A DNA stretch of 64,000 bases from Apilactobacillus zhangqiuensis (lineage in GTDB: Bacteria; Bacillota; Bacilli; Lactobacillales; Lactobacillaceae): positions 296,001-360,000 of the forward strand of contig NZ_BPLK01000003.1 in assembly GCF_019656215.1 (NCBI RefSeq), read 5' to 3'. The number at the start of each line of letters is the position of its first letter. Within the stretch, counting starts at the first letter, position 1. Positions 16,573 to 28,127 of the stretch are shown piece by piece. Below the pieces are notes generated by a model. That model was not told the DNA's origin and ran no database searches. It worked only from the letters and a program-made list of their open reading frames with translations. The position numbers and the translations under genes were made by a program.

Positions 16573-18255
16573 ATGAACAAACTAAACGTCAAAAATAACG
16601 AAACAGCTATTTATGGCGTTGGTGGACTTGGTGAAATTGGAAAAAACACTTACGGTGTTCAATTTCAAGATGAAATCATCTTAATCGATGCAGGGATTAA
16701 ATTCCCAGAGGATGATTTATTAGGGGTCGACTATGTTATCCCTGATTATCAATACCTAGTAAAAAACAAGGACAAAATCAAAGCATTAGTTATCACCCAC
16801 GGACATGAAGATCATATCGGTGGTGTTCCATACCTAATCCGCGATTTAAATGTTCCCATTTACGCTGGTCCATTGGCGTCAGCATTAATCAAGAACAAGT
16901 TAGAAGAACATGGATTATTGAGAAGTACTGAAATTCATGAAATTAATCCACAAACCGTCTTAAAGTTTAACAAGACAAAAGTTTCATTCTTCCGTACCAC
17001 CCACTCAATTCCTGATACTTTGGGAATCGCGGTTCACACCCCTTCTGGAGTGATTGTCGAAACCGGGGATTACAAGTTTGATTTGACCCCTGTTACGAGA
17101 CAGCCGCCTGATTTACAAGAAATGGCAAGATTAGGACGTGAAGGTGTCCTTTGTCTTATGTCGGATAGCACAAACGCTGAACGACCAGTTTGGACTAAGT
17201 CAGAAAGTTGGATTGGATCTGCAGTTGAACACATCTTTGATGAAGAAACTGGAAGAATTATTTTTGCGACTTTCGCATCAAACATTTCCAGAATTAAGAC
17301 AGCTTGTGATGCTGCCCTAAGACATGGTAGAAAAATTGCCGTTTTCGGAAGAAGTATGGAAGCAGCAATTGTGAATGGACAAGAATTAGGATACTTAAAC
17401 GTTCCTGATGGTACATTCGTTGATGCTTCTGAATTACAATCTCTTCCTGCCGAAAAGACACTTATCTTATGTACAGGTTCTCAAGGTGAAACTATGGCTG
17501 CCCTTTCCAGAATTGCTAACGGCACTCATAGACAAATCGCAATCCAACCAAACGATACTGTAGTATTCTCAAGTAATCCAATTCCTGGTAACAAGGTTAG
17601 TGTTAACCGTGTTATCAACGAATTGGAAGAAGCAGGTGCTAAAGTTATTCATGGTAAGATTAACAAGATCCATACTTCTGGTCACGGTGGACAAGAAGAA
17701 CAAAAGCTTATGCTTAGTTTAATGAAGCCAAAATACTTCATGCCTATCCACGGTGAGTTCAGAATGTTAAAAATTCATACTGAACTAGCGGAACAATGTG
17801 GTGTTCCAATGGAAAATAGTTTCATTATGAAAAATGGTGATGTCTTAGCACTAACTAAGGATTCAGCAAGAATTGCTGGTCACTTCGCTGCCGGAGATGT
17901 ATACATTGATGGTAACGGAATTGGTGATATTGGAAACGTTGTTTTACGTGACCGTCAACTATTATCAGAAGAAGGATTAGTTGTAGTTGTTGCTACAATT
18001 AACCTAAAAGATCAAGAAATTCAATCTGGTCCCGACCTACTATCCAGAGGTTTCGTATATATGAGAGAATCTGGTCAATTACTAGACGAAGGAAGACGAC
18101 TAGTGTTTAGAACTATTCGTCGTGCTATGCGTAACAAGAATGCCAACGAATCAAGCATCAGAAACGCTATCATCGATGATTTACAAGAATTCTTATATAA
18201 TAAGACCGAAAGACATCCTTTGATTTTACCAATGTTAATTATGAATAAAAAATAA
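16573..18255 (+). CDS. rnjA: Ribonuclease J1
   Basis: RNase J1 combines 5'-3' exonuclease and endonuclease activities in mRNA decay and rRNA maturation. The 560 residues show intact metal motifs: HGHEDH (76-81), HSIPDT, GDYKFD, and late HTSGHG and IHGEF motifs, in the standard metallo-beta-lactamase/beta-CASP arrangement. It is co-transcribed with rpoY. The contrast with the motif-less RNase J2 at the window start suggests J1 carries the nuclease activity. Confidence 0.97.
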   Translation: MNKLNVKNNETAIYGVGGLGEIGKNTYGVQFQDEIILIDAGIKFPEDDLLGVDYVIPDYQYLVKNKDKIKALVITHGHEDHIGGVPYLIRDLNVPIYAGPLASALIKNKLEEHGLLRSTEIHEINPQTVLKFNKTKVSFFRTTHSIPDTLGIAVHTPSGVIVETGDYKFDLTPVTRQPPDLQEMARLGREGVLCLMSDSTNAERPVWTKSESWIGSAVEHIFDEETGRIIFATFASNISRIKTACDAALRHGRKIAVFGRSMEAAIVNGQELGYLNVPDGTFVDASELQSLPAEKTLILCTGSQGETMAALSRIANGTHRQIAIQPNDTVVFSSNPIPGNKVSVNRVINELEEAGAKVIHGKINKIHTSGHGGQEEQKLMLSLMKPKYFMPIHGEFRMLKIHTELAEQCGVPMENSFIMKNGDVLALTKDSARIAGHFAAGDVYIDGNGIGDIGNVVLRDRQLLSEEGLVVVVATINLKDQEIQSGPDLLSRGFVYMRESGQLLDEGRRLVFRTIRRAMRNKNANESSIRNAIIDDLQEFLYNKTERHPLILPMLIMNKK

Positions 18256-18274
18256 TTTCAAATTGATGCTTATT

Positions 18275-18310
18275 AAAAACGAATTCTTAATTGAATTCGT
18301 TTTTATTTTT
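18275..18310 (+). terminator. Intrinsic terminator of rpoY-rnjA
   Basis: AAAAACGAATTC and GAATTCGTTTTT form a stem with a 6-nt loop and a U-rich 3' end. Confidence 0.85.
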
Positions 18311-18331
18311 ACATAGAAAGGAGTATTTAAG

Positions 18332-19240
18332 TTGAACACTGATTATTTAGTCATCTTCAATCCAGTGGCTAATAAAAGAAGAGCTAAACATCAATGGCCT
18401 GAAATAAAAAAGCAATTGGACGCAAATGATATTAAGTACCGTCTAAAAATTACTAGACGCCCTCTTCACTGCGTATCCATTATTTCGCATTATTTAGTTA
18501 CATCATTTAGAAGCGACTCACTACCTAAAGCCATCATTGTTATCGGTGGAGATGGAACAGTTCATGAAACCATCGAGGGCATTCATGCTGCTCAAACAAA
18601 GAATGAATCAATTCCAAACATTCCGGTATTGATAATTCCAACGGGAGCTAACAATAACTTCTACACCCACATGAAACAAGAACATAACATAAATGATAAC
18701 TTCATCGAACAAATCAATAATCATCATGTCGAAAACCATGAAATTGGATTATTTGATGAACACATAAAAAAGCAACGTGGTATCTTCCTAAATAACTTAG
18801 GAATTGGTCTAGATGCCAACGTCTTTAACCTAAAAAATAATTTCATTTCACATAAGATCAACTTAAAGACCAGAATGGAATACTACCTTTCAATATTCCC
18901 TACCATCTACAACCTAAGCACATTTCCTGTAGAGGTTAAGGCTAACGGTGAAAAACATAAGATTAAAAACGCATTTATGGTGACAGCCTTAAATCATGAT
19001 AGTGACAGCAACATTGAATTACTAGTATTAACTAGAAAAAATATTTTCCAATTATGCTACTTAATCATGCAAGTGTTATTTAAACGTGATTTAAAGACCA
19101 AATCTGCATTTAGAGTCACGAGCGATAACATTCATGTCGAAATTCCATCGTTGGAATACGCTCATGCTGATGGTGAAACATTGGGAAGCCGTTTTTACGA
19201 TATTGAATACCGTAAAACTAAATATCCATTTATATACTAA
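18332..19240 (+). CDS. Diacylglycerol kinase family lipid kinase
   Basis: The 302-residue protein belongs to the DagK/YegS-like lipid kinase family, which phosphorylates diacylglycerol or related lipids at the membrane. The ATP-binding motif IGGDGTVHET and the following IPTGANNNF (family PxGTxND, here altered) are visible, with DGE in the C-terminal domain (HADGETLG). The start is TTG at 18332, 8 nt after AAAGGAG. The exact lipid substrate is not determined by sequence. Confidence 0.85.
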   Translation: MNTDYLVIFNPVANKRRAKHQWPEIKKQLDANDIKYRLKITRRPLHCVSIISHYLVTSFRSDSLPKAIIVIGGDGTVHETIEGIHAAQTKNESIPNIPVLIIPTGANNNFYTHMKQEHNINDNFIEQINNHHVENHEIGLFDEHIKKQRGIFLNNLGIGLDANVFNLKNNFISHKINLKTRMEYYLSIFPTIYNLSTFPVEVKANGEKHKIKNAFMVTALNHDSDSNIELLVLTRKNIFQLCYLIMQVLFKRDLKTKSAFRVTSDNIHVEIPSLEYAHADGETLGSRFYDIEYRKTKYPFIY

Positions 19241-19272
19241 AAAAAGAGTGATATTAATCACTCTCTTTTTAT
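19240..19272. terminator. Bidirectional terminator between the lipid kinase and APC transporter
   Basis: AAAAGAGTGAT and ATCACTCTCTTTT pair across a short loop, with A and T tracts on both sides. Confidence 0.8.
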
Positions 19273-20696
19273 ATGGTAATTCCACCAGTAACTAGTTCAT
19301 AAATCGCAATTACGGCTAAGATAACCAATGCAATCGCTAATAATCTTTCTAGTTTGGTAAAAATACGATCTTTTTTATTATCAACCTTTTGTAGGTAGCA
19401 ATAAGCTGGTAGCCCTGCTGCAAACAAGATAGTGGTCAACAAGATGTAGTTTAATCCTGCTGCATAAATCAACCAAATTGAATATGCACTAGCAATAATT
19501 CCAAGAATTAAGTTACGTCTACGGTCGCTAGCACCCTTATCCAAGTAAGAGTACTTAACTTGGTATAAAGCTGAAAACGCGTAAGGAATTAATACTGCTG
19601 AACTTGAAATTGATAAGAACAAGTTATAAGCACTTGATGACAAGAAGAATGAAACCATAAATAATTCAACCAATACATTAGTAAAAATTAGTGAATTAAC
19701 AGGTGTCCCGTTCTTGTTTTCCTTCGCAAAGAACTTAGGGAATGATCCAACTTTTGCTGCTTCATAAGGCACTTCTGCGGCAAACATTGTCCATGATAAC
19801 CATGCCCCTAATACGGCAATGATTAATCCAATGTTTACGATGATGGCTCCCCATTTACCCATGACGTGTTGTAATAAATCAGCCATGGCTGGTTGACCCA
19901 ATTGAGATAATTGAGCTTGGTGCATGACACCAAATGATAGAAGTGTAACTAACATGTAAATCATGGTTACGGCAATGATTCCCAGAACCGTTGCTCTACC
20001 AATATCTTTTCTCTTCTTAGCATAGCCTGAGAAGATGACTGCCCCTTCAATTCCTGAGAACACGAAAACTGTAACTAGCATTGTACTCTTAACTTGTCCC
20101 AAGACATCTGAGAAGTTAAATGGTCTGCCGTGCATTAACCAGAAATCGCTGGTAAACACATTTAGTTTGAATGCAGTAATCGTAATCACAATGAATAAGA
20201 AGATTGGAATCAACTTAATAATAGTAATAATTGTATTGATAAATGATGCTGAATGAATTCCTCTTAACACAAGGAAATGCCCACCCCATAGAATAATGGT
20301 GGCAGCAATGAATGATACTAAATTATGACCGTTATCAAAGATTGGGAAGAAATAAGTTAGTGAACTCATCAATAGAGTAGCGTAACTAATATTTCCTAAC
20401 CAAACTGATAACCAGTATCCCCATGCTGAGTTAAACCCGATATAGTGACCAAATCCTGCATCAGCAAAACTGTAAATTCCAGCTTGTAAATCTGGTCGCT
20501 TGTTAGTTAAATTTTGAAATGTGAATGCTAAACAAAGCATTCCGATGGCTGTGATAACCCAACCAACTATCACTGAACCGACACCAGCTTGTGATGCCAT
20601 GTCGTGCATAAGGTTGAAGATTCCTCCACCAATGATTGAACCAATAACTAAACCAATTAGTTCCGTTAAATTCAGCTTTTTAGCGGAATCTTTCAT
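19269..20696 (-). CDS. APC superfamily amino acid transporter, antiporter-like
   Basis: The 475-residue protein has about 12-13 membrane spans and the APC motif GSIIGGGIF near the N terminus. It resembles the basic amino acid/polyamine antiporter subgroup (arginine-ornithine, lysine-cadaverine). No arginine deiminase or decarboxylase gene is adjacent, so the substrate is open. It is monocistronic, with a good promoter and ribosome site. Confidence 0.85.
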   Translation of the reverse strand: MKDSAKKLNLTELIGLVIGSIIGGGIFNLMHDMASQAGVGSVIVGWVITAIGMLCLAFTFQNLTNKRPDLQAGIYSFADAGFGHYIGFNSAWGYWLSVWLGNISYATLLMSSLTYFFPIFDNGHNLVSFIAATIILWGGHFLVLRGIHSASFINTIITIIKLIPIFLFIVITITAFKLNVFTSDFWLMHGRPFNFSDVLGQVKSTMLVTVFVFSGIEGAVIFSGYAKKRKDIGRATVLGIIAVTMIYMLVTLLSFGVMHQAQLSQLGQPAMADLLQHVMGKWGAIIVNIGLIIAVLGAWLSWTMFAAEVPYEAAKVGSFPKFFAKENKNGTPVNSLIFTNVLVELFMVSFFLSSSAYNLFLSISSSAVLIPYAFSALYQVKYSYLDKGASDRRRNLILGIIASAYSIWLIYAAGLNYILLTTILFAAGLPAYCYLQKVDNKKDRIFTKLERLLAIALVILAVIAIYELVTGGITI

Positions 20697-20735
20697 TCTA
20701 TCTCTCCTTTATTAAACGATTGAAAACAATTTATT

Positions 20736-20765
20736 ATTATAACGCATTTAAACCATGTTTGTCAT
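20736..20765 (-). promoter_or_regulatory. Promoter of the APC transporter
   Basis: ATGACA (20760-20765) and TATAAT (20736-20741) are 18 nt apart on the minus strand, about 40 nt before the start. Confidence 0.65.
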
Positions 20766-20766
20766 A

Positions 20767-20800
20767 TAAAAAAAGAGCAGTCCTAAAAGACTACTCCTCT
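20767..20800 (-). terminator. Intrinsic terminator of the aldo/keto reductase gene
   Basis: GAGTAGTC and GACTGCTC pair (one G-U) around TTTTAG and are followed by seven U on the minus strand. Confidence 0.75.
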
Positions 20801-20809
20801 TTATCAAAT

Positions 20810-21796
20810 TTATTTTTTCAAAATTTCGTTGATACGTGTTAATTCATCTTCGGTGAAGTCTAGGTTATCTAAAGCCTTTAGGTTTGAATCTAAATGCTTA
20901 GGATCTGACGCACCAGTAACAACACTTGTAACGACAGGATCGTGTAACAACCAAGCCAAACTCATTTGAGCTAGTGATTGGTCTCTGTTCTTAGCCAATT
21001 CATTTAATTGGTTTAGACGTTTTACAACTTCATCCTTGTTTTCCATCATGAAACTGTTAGTAAAGTGAAGCTTCAAATCATCAGGTAATCCATTTAGATA
21101 CTTGTCAGTTAGGATTCCTTCAGCTAATGGACCGTATGCAACTAAACCATCGTTATTTTCTTTTAAGGCATCGATGGTTCCGTCTGTTTCTGCAGAACGG
21201 TTTAACATATTGTATGATGCTTGGTTAACAACGAATGGTGTGTGTAATTCCTTGAAATACTTAATGATTTCACGAGTTTGTTCTCCATTGTAATTAGAAA
21301 TACCAACATATAATGCTTTACCAGATCTAACAGTACTGTCCAATGCTTCGGCAGTTTCTTCTAAGCTAGTGTTTGGATCGAAACGGTGACTGTAGTAAAT
21401 ATCTACGTAGTCTAGACCCATTCTTTCTAGTGATCTGTCCAATGCAGCAATCAAAGTCTTTCTAGCTGAGAATGAACCGTATGGTCCAGGCCACATGTGG
21501 TAACCAGCCTTAGTAGTAATCACTAGTTCATCACGGTATGGCTTCAAGTCGTTCTTGTAGACTTGACCAAACATTCTTTCAGCTGCTCCTGAACCGGGAC
21601 CGTAGTTATTAGCTAAATCATAACTAAAGATTCCTTTATCAAAAGCATTTAGCATTACTTCGCGACTGTCCTTAAAGTTGGCGTCATCACCGAAGCTATG
21701 CCACATTCCAAATGATAATGCGGGTAATTGTAAACCGGAATTTCCGGCTCTTCTAATTTTCATATTATCGTATCGTTCATCTGAAGCTTTATACAT
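20810..21796 (-). CDS. Aldo/keto reductase, YghZ-like
   Basis: This 328-residue NADPH-dependent oxidoreductase has a TIM-barrel fold. The tetrad is visible as D and Y in SYDLANNYGPG, K in TTKAGYH and H in YYSHRFD. Overall it resembles the YghZ/L-glyceraldehyde-3-phosphate reductase subgroup, which reduces methylglyoxal and similar aldehydes. The ATG at 21796 has GAGGTG 6 nt upstream, so an earlier in-frame ATG is rejected. It is monocistronic. Confidence 0.88.
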   Translation of the reverse strand: MYKASDERYDNMKIRRAGNSGLQLPALSFGMWHSFGDDANFKDSREVMLNAFDKGIFSYDLANNYGPGSGAAERMFGQVYKNDLKPYRDELVITTKAGYHMWPGPYGSFSARKTLIAALDRSLERMGLDYVDIYYSHRFDPNTSLEETAEALDSTVRSGKALYVGISNYNGEQTREIIKYFKELHTPFVVNQASYNMLNRSAETDGTIDALKENNDGLVAYGPLAEGILTDKYLNGLPDDLKLHFTNSFMMENKDEVVKRLNQLNELAKNRDQSLAQMSLAWLLHDPVVTSVVTGASDPKHLDSNLKALDNLDFTEDELTRINEILKK

Positions 21797-21874
21797 TTTA
21801 AACACCTCAATTTTCATAATACTACATCTATATTTTAAATTTTATTAGGTCTCAAAGCAAGAAAACAAGTAAAC

Positions 21875-21902
21875 AAAAAAGCTCACCCCATTATGGGTGA
21901 AC
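21875..21902 (-). terminator. Intrinsic terminator of prs
   Basis: TTCACCC and GGGGTGAG pair around ATAAT and lead into CTTTTTT on the minus strand. Confidence 0.8.
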
Positions 21903-21905
21903 TTA

Positions 21906-22862
21906 CTATCTAAATAATTTACCAACAGATTTGTTGTTATGGATACGTAAGATTGCCTTACCCATTAAATCTGCGACAGACACGATGTCTAATTTATCAA
22001 TTTTCTTTTCGTCACTAATGTATACTGAATCAGATACAATCACCTTTTTGATTGGTGATTCTTCGATACGTTTAATTGCATCCCCAGCAAAAATACCGTG
22101 TGTAGTAACTAGGTATACTGCTGAAGCACCGTTCTTGGCTAAAACGTTTGCTGCCTTAACAGCACGTGAAGCAGTATCAATCATGTCATCAGCCACGATT
22201 GCAACCTTATCTTTTACATCACCAATGATGAATGTTGGAATGTGCGCATCGTTTTCAGGATCTCTGTTATCAATAATTGCAATTGGTGCATCAATTAATC
22301 CTGCAAAACCTCTGGCTCTTCCTACTCCACCATGATCAGGTGAAACGACAACGGCGTTATCCAAATCGTAGTTGTCTAACATGTGCTTAGCCATTAATTT
22401 ATCAGCCTTTAAGTTATCAACTGGTTTGTTGAAGAAACCTTGGATTTGAGCTGCGTGTAAATCAAGCGTTAATACACGGTCAATTCCTGCTCTTTCTAAT
22501 ACACGTGCAATCAACTTGGCAATGATTGCCTTTCTTTCACGTTTCTTAGCAGAGTGTCTAGCATAACCATAGTAAGGAATGATTACATTGATTGATTTTG
22601 CACTAGTTCTTCTAACAGCATCAATCATGATGAATAGTTCCATGATATTAGCGTTAATTGGTTCACTTAGTGATTGAATGATGTAAACAGCATCCCCACG
22701 GATACTTTCATCAATCTTAATTTGAATTTCGCCATCACTAAAACGATTAATTGTTGCTTCACCAAGCTTAAGTCCACAAGTTTGGGCAATCTTTTCTGCT
22801 AACGGTCTGTTAGAACTTAAGGAAAAGATTTTCATATTTTTATTATCCATTGACTCCACCAT
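21906..22862 (-). CDS. prs: Ribose-phosphate pyrophosphokinase
   Basis: Prs makes PRPP from ribose 5-phosphate and ATP, feeding purine, pyrimidine, NAD, histidine and tryptophan synthesis. The 318-residue protein carries the class I motifs: TLDLHAAQIQGFF and the PRPP loop VVSPDHGGVGRA. The start at 22862 lies 7 nt after AGAGGAG; two nearby in-frame ATGs are less well placed. Confidence 0.96.
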   Translation of the reverse strand: MVESMDNKNMKIFSLSSNRPLAEKIAQTCGLKLGEATINRFSDGEIQIKIDESIRGDAVYIIQSLSEPINANIMELFIMIDAVRRTSAKSINVIIPYYGYARHSAKKRERKAIIAKLIARVLERAGIDRVLTLDLHAAQIQGFFNKPVDNLKADKLMAKHMLDNYDLDNAVVVSPDHGGVGRARGFAGLIDAPIAIIDNRDPENDAHIPTFIIGDVKDKVAIVADDMIDTASRAVKAANVLAKNGASAVYLVTTHGIFAGDAIKRIEESPIKKVIVSDSVYISDEKKIDKLDIVSVADLMGKAILRIHNNKSVGKLFR

Positions 22863-22896
22863 GAAAGTGCTCCTCTCGAGTTCTTTTAATTCTTAA

Positions 22897-22905
22897 ATTT
22901 TACCA
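22897..22905 (-). promoter_or_regulatory. Extended -10 promoter of prs
   Basis: TGGTAAAAT on the minus strand lies about 35 nt before the prs start, between recD2 and prs. Confidence 0.5.
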
Positions 22906-22930
22906 CAAAAACTGCAAATTGATATAACAA

Positions 22931-25495
22931 TTATGGTTTGATTCCGTGCATCCCAATCATCGGATCAACCTGATTCAATAAAATCATATCCTTAGTTAAA
23001 CGATATGATTTAGGTTTATCATCAAATGTTGCTTCATCAAAAGGTGATTCTTCATCAGTTGCAGCATTGCTTTGTGTAGTATCTGAAACTGAATCAGCTT
23101 TAGGTTCTTCCACCGGTTTATTATCAACAGGTGCTTGTGTCTTCTTTTCTTCAACAGCTTCCTTAACAATACTACTTTGGTCGTTGACGGATGTTGTAAC
23201 TGGTTTAACCTCTCCATCCAACAATGATTGAATTCGTTGCATCAAACTAGTATTTCTGTTGTCTGATTCGCTTTGCGCACATGATAGGAATGAATTGTAA
23301 TCCCCAATCATAATCAAAGTATCACTGGCACGAGTAATCGCTGTGTACAACAAGTTCTTTTTCAACATTTTGGTAAACTGAGGAACAATTGGCAAAATTA
23401 CCATCTTAAATTCGCTACCTTGAGCCTTATGAATGGTTGTACAGTATGCCAATGTGATTTGAATCCAATCTTTACGTTGATAAGTGACTTCACTTTGATC
23501 AAAGGCAACGGTTATCTTATCCAAGCTTTGCTTGCTACCCTTTTCAATATCGATAATTTGACCGATATCACCGTTAAAGACATTATCTTCAGGACTATTT
23601 ACCAATTGTAAAATCTTGTCACCTAGGCGGTAATGAATTCCACGGTATTCAACCTGGTTATCTGTATTGTTAGGATTCATAATCTCTTGGATGACTTCGT
23701 TTAAGTGATTAACCCCGGCATTACCACGATACATTGGTGATAATACTTGGATGTCAGTGGCACTGAATCCCTTTTGTTTAGCACGTTTAACAATTTGTTC
23801 GATTACCGAACTCATTTGATTGGCATTACAAGGAATGAAACTACGATCTGATTGTTTATCGTTAAAATCATCAGGTAGTTTACCCTGTTGAATACTATGA
23901 GCTAATGGAATAATCGTTGAGTTGCTATCTTGACGATAGATAGTAGTCAATTGCATGCTATCGATTCGTTTTGAATTCAATAAATCTGTAAAGACCTGAC
24001 CGGGTCCCACTGATGGCAATTGATCCTTATCACCTACAAACACAACTTTCATTTGGTTTGGAATGGCGCGCACTAACGCTCTGAATAGAAAAGTATCAAC
24101 CATTGACATTTCATCGACGATTAACAAGCCACCTTCAATGTCTTGTGTTCCTTCGTCGCTATCTTCATAACCATTCAATCCTAATAAACGGTGAATTGTG
24201 CTTGCCGGAATTCCTGTGGTTTCTTGCATTCTCTTCGCAGCTCGACCAGTTGGTGCTGCTAAAAGAATTGGAAATTCGCGTTCCTTATACTTATTAATAT
24301 CCAAAGATAGGTCGTTTAAATAAGCATACAAGTAAATGATTCCCTTGATGATGGTGGTTTTCCCTGTTCCAGGACCACCGGTTAATAGAAACATTTGTGA
24401 CTTGATTGCTTGTTTTAACGCATTGGTTTGTGATTTGTCATAGTTAATATTTAGTTTTTTCTCGATTAAACGAATCTTCTTATCGATAGTTTCATCGTCA
24501 AACTTTTTAACGACCGGATTCTTGATAATTCGACTGATGTGTTCGGCAATGCGCCATTCATCATCATATAATTCTTTTAGATAAACACGGTCCTCTTCAC
24601 CAACAATCTTTTGATTCTTGGCCAATTCCAAAAATTGAGCGGATAGGTCTTCACCACTAACCGGTTCAGCATTACCGTTATTCAATAATTTTAGCGTTTC
24701 ATCAAGGATTGGACCCGTTTGAGTGTAAGTATCCCCATTACGTAAAGAAAGCGTCTTAAGGGCAGAAATTAGCCCCGCACGAATTCTTCCAGGATTGTTT
24801 GCAGACATCCCCATTTGTTTGGCAATATCGTCGGCCTTTTTAAAACCAACCCCATCGATATCTTCAACCAACTTGTATGGATTTTCTTGGATGACTTTTA
24901 AAGTATCACCCTTGTACTTGTTATAGATTGCAGATGATAGACTGCTCCCAAACCCATAACTGTTTAATCCAATAATCACCTGTTCCATCCCATTGTTCTT
25001 GTTCAATGTTTCCAGCACAGTTGATTTTTGCTTGTCAGATAATCCAGCTCGATCCAACAGTGAGTTGTTCTCCAAAACATCAGAAATAAGATTGGTGCCT
25101 AACGCATCAACCATTCGTTTAGCGGTTTGTTTACCAACACCTGGAAAGTTATCACCAGACAAGTATTCTACTAGTCCCTCTTTTGATGTTGGTATCGTAC
25201 TTTGGTAGTTATCCGATTTGAATTGTTTTCCATACTTAGGATGGTCGACTAATTCACCATAAAATTGATATTCGCTTTCTTCAGCGATATCTGCAAAATT
25301 ACCAGTTATTACAATTTCATCTTCATGCCAATCTGAAATGTTGGTTTCAGAAATTTTTACCAATAGTACCTTAAAGAAACTATCGGGACTTTCAAAGAAA
25401 GTAGCCGCAACTTTACCTTTTATAAATAGCTCTTGATTGTCTTCAATATGTTCGTCATTGTCGTCCATTGAGAACAAATTCATTGATTCTGCCAC
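22931..25495 (-). CDS. recD2: RecD2-type 5'-3' DNA helicase
   Basis: RecD2 is an SF1B helicase in DNA repair that works without RecBC. The 854-residue protein has an N-terminal OB/helix-hairpin-helix part (FPGVGKQTAKRMV), a Walker A GGPGTGKTT near residue 370, Walker B VDEMSMVD, GDKDQLPSVGPGQV, and the late motifs TTIHKAQGSEF and TAITRAS. About 90 C-terminal residues are low-complexity and acidic. The GTG start lies 7 nt after AAGGGGAG. The gene ends the operon phosphatase-TPR-recD2. Confidence 0.94.
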   Translation of the reverse strand: MAESMNLFSMDDNDEHIEDNQELFIKGKVAATFFESPDSFFKVLLVKISETNISDWHEDEIVITGNFADIAEESEYQFYGELVDHPKYGKQFKSDNYQSTIPTSKEGLVEYLSGDNFPGVGKQTAKRMVDALGTNLISDVLENNSLLDRAGLSDKQKSTVLETLNKNNGMEQVIIGLNSYGFGSSLSSAIYNKYKGDTLKVIQENPYKLVEDIDGVGFKKADDIAKQMGMSANNPGRIRAGLISALKTLSLRNGDTYTQTGPILDETLKLLNNGNAEPVSGEDLSAQFLELAKNQKIVGEEDRVYLKELYDDEWRIAEHISRIIKNPVVKKFDDETIDKKIRLIEKKLNINYDKSQTNALKQAIKSQMFLLTGGPGTGKTTIIKGIIYLYAYLNDLSLDINKYKEREFPILLAAPTGRAAKRMQETTGIPASTIHRLLGLNGYEDSDEGTQDIEGGLLIVDEMSMVDTFLFRALVRAIPNQMKVVFVGDKDQLPSVGPGQVFTDLLNSKRIDSMQLTTIYRQDSNSTIIPLAHSIQQGKLPDDFNDKQSDRSFIPCNANQMSSVIEQIVKRAKQKGFSATDIQVLSPMYRGNAGVNHLNEVIQEIMNPNNTDNQVEYRGIHYRLGDKILQLVNSPEDNVFNGDIGQIIDIEKGSKQSLDKITVAFDQSEVTYQRKDWIQITLAYCTTIHKAQGSEFKMVILPIVPQFTKMLKKNLLYTAITRASDTLIMIGDYNSFLSCAQSESDNRNTSLMQRIQSLLDGEVKPVTTSVNDQSSIVKEAVEEKKTQAPVDNKPVEEPKADSVSDTTQSNAATDEESPFDEATFDDKPKSYRLTKDMILLNQVDPMIGMHGIKP

Positions 25496-25508
25496 GGCCT
25501 ATCTCCCC

Positions 25509-26222
25509 TTATTTTTTACCATTTTTTACTTGAATAAATTTTTCAATATCTGCTAGACGTTTTTGACCCTTTTCAAAGTACTTAGGATCTTCTCGCTTGG
25601 CAACTTCAAAGTATTGATTAAAGTCTTCTTCCAATACCATTGCGACGATTCCACGGTCAAAATTAGCCTTACCATCCTTTGGCTTAGCTTGTAGGACCTT
25701 ATCGTAGAATTCTGCAGCTTCGCTAAAGTTCCCCAATGCCAATAAACTACTTGCTAGTAGGTAGTTTATTTCTGGGTCTTGTCTTCTAAAACCTTGTGCG
25801 GTTAGTGCAAATACGACTGCTTTTTTGTAATCTTCTTTGGCCATGTAGCTTTGTGCCAACATGATGTAGGCATCTGTCTTCATGTCACCATCTGATAAGC
25901 TACTAAATTGTTCAATCGCCTTATCATATTCACCGGCTGCATAATAGACATTACCTAAACCGTAAACTAAGGTTTCCTTAGCCTTCTTACTTCTGTCAGC
26001 AAATAGTCCTAAAGCCTTCATCATTAGTTCTTCGGCTTGGGTATAGTTATGTAATTGAACTAAAAAACTTCCTAAGTCGTAGTAAGTACGGTAATCATCT
26101 GGATGATTATCAATATCTTGAACTAATTTATGAAGAGTTTCATCCGCCTTTTTTTGTTGTTCTTCGCGTTTCTTTTCAACAGCTTGTTGCTTTTCTTTAA
26201 TTTCTTCAGACTTTTGATCCAT
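25509..26222 (-). CDS. Tetratricopeptide-repeat protein
   Basis: The 237-residue soluble protein starts with a charged coiled-coil segment rich in Glu, Lys and Gln (about 1-35). About five TPR-like helix pairs follow, for example in YGLGNVYYAAGEYDKAIEQF and YMLAQSYMAKEDYKKAVVFAL. TPR proteins mediate protein contacts; the partner is unknown. The ATG at 26222 follows AGGTG by 6 nt. Its place between the phosphatase gene and recD2 is common in lactobacilli. Confidence 0.88.
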   Translation of the reverse strand: MDQKSEEIKEKQQAVEKKREEQQKKADETLHKLVQDIDNHPDDYRTYYDLGSFLVQLHNYTQAEELMMKALGLFADRSKKAKETLVYGLGNVYYAAGEYDKAIEQFSSLSDGDMKTDAYIMLAQSYMAKEDYKKAVVFALTAQGFRRQDPEINYLLASSLLALGNFSEAAEFYDKVLQAKPKDGKANFDRGIVAMVLEEDFNQYFEVAKREDPKYFEKGQKRLADIEKFIQVKNGKK

Positions 26223-26238
26223 TTTAATCACCTACATA

Positions 26239-26895
26239 TTAAATTACGTCAGTTTTATCTGTTTTCTTTGTAAGATATTCAGTATTATTCCAACTTACTA
26301 GTTCAAATGTTTTGCCACCATCGGTTGTTTCTAAGACGGTTGTACTAGTGTTGGCTAGTCCGCCACGTTTTCTTAAATCCTTAATCTCAACACCCAAAAG
26401 TGAATTGATTAATGCATTTAAGGCAGCACCATGACTGAAAATAATAACATTATCTTCATTATCATTTTCGCTAACAACACGTTTAATAGCATACTGCATT
26501 CTGTTAATTACGTCATTAAAACTCTCTCCGCCAATTTCATTGGCATCGTATTTTTCAGGGTGGTTTCTAAAATTATCGAAACTTTCTGGAAATCGTTTTT
26601 TAACATCGTCAAACTTTTGACCTTCCATCTTACCTAAATGAAACTCTTCGAATCGGTTCCATAAGCTCAACTTAGGTTTACGATGGAAATGTTGAATTAC
26701 TCGATAAGCGGTAATACGGGCACGCTTAATTGGACTGGAATAAGCACGACTAAACTTAACATCCTTTAGGTACTCACCTAATTGGTCCATTTGTTTATAG
26801 CTTTCCGGTAACAACTCGGAGTCTCCTCCGGCACCCTGGTATCTGCTTTCTAAATTCCATTCAGTTTTTCCATGTCTTACAAAGTAAAGTTTCAC
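26239..26895 (-). CDS. Histidine phosphatase (phosphoglycerate mutase) family protein
   Basis: The 218-residue protein has the phosphohistidine motif VRHGKTEWN at the N terminus, the second catalytic region around EEFHLGKMEG and the late histidine in FSHGAAL. It is a cofactor-dependent PGM/phosphatase-superfamily member; the exact substrate is not known. The start is GTG at 26895 behind GAGGGA, and the gene heads a three-gene operon. Confidence 0.88.
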   Translation of the reverse strand: MKLYFVRHGKTEWNLESRYQGAGGDSELLPESYKQMDQLGEYLKDVKFSRAYSSPIKRARITAYRVIQHFHRKPKLSLWNRFEEFHLGKMEGQKFDDVKKRFPESFDNFRNHPEKYDANEIGGESFNDVINRMQYAIKRVVSENDNEDNVIIFSHGAALNALINSLLGVEIKDLRKRGGLANTSTTVLETTDGGKTFELVSWNNTEYLTKKTDKTDVI

Positions 26896-26926
26896 TTTTA
26901 TCCCTCGTTCATTTTAATTTATATAT

Positions 26927-26955
26927 ATTATCTCAATTTATGCGGATAAATTCAA
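26927..26955 (-). promoter_or_regulatory. Promoter of the phosphatase-TPR-recD2 operon
   Basis: TTGAAT (26950-26955) and GATAAT (26927-26932) are exactly 17 nt apart on the minus strand. Confidence 0.7.
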
Positions 26956-26965
26956 AGTTTATATA

Positions 26966-26996
26966 AAAAAGATGCTTAATAAATAAGCATCTTTTG
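26966..26996 (-). terminator. Intrinsic terminator of mnmA
   Basis: AAAAGATGCTTA and TAAGCATCTTTT form a stem ending in a U tract on the minus strand. Confidence 0.85.
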
Positions 26997-26999
26997 GTT

Positions 27000-28127
<1,128 letters not shown>
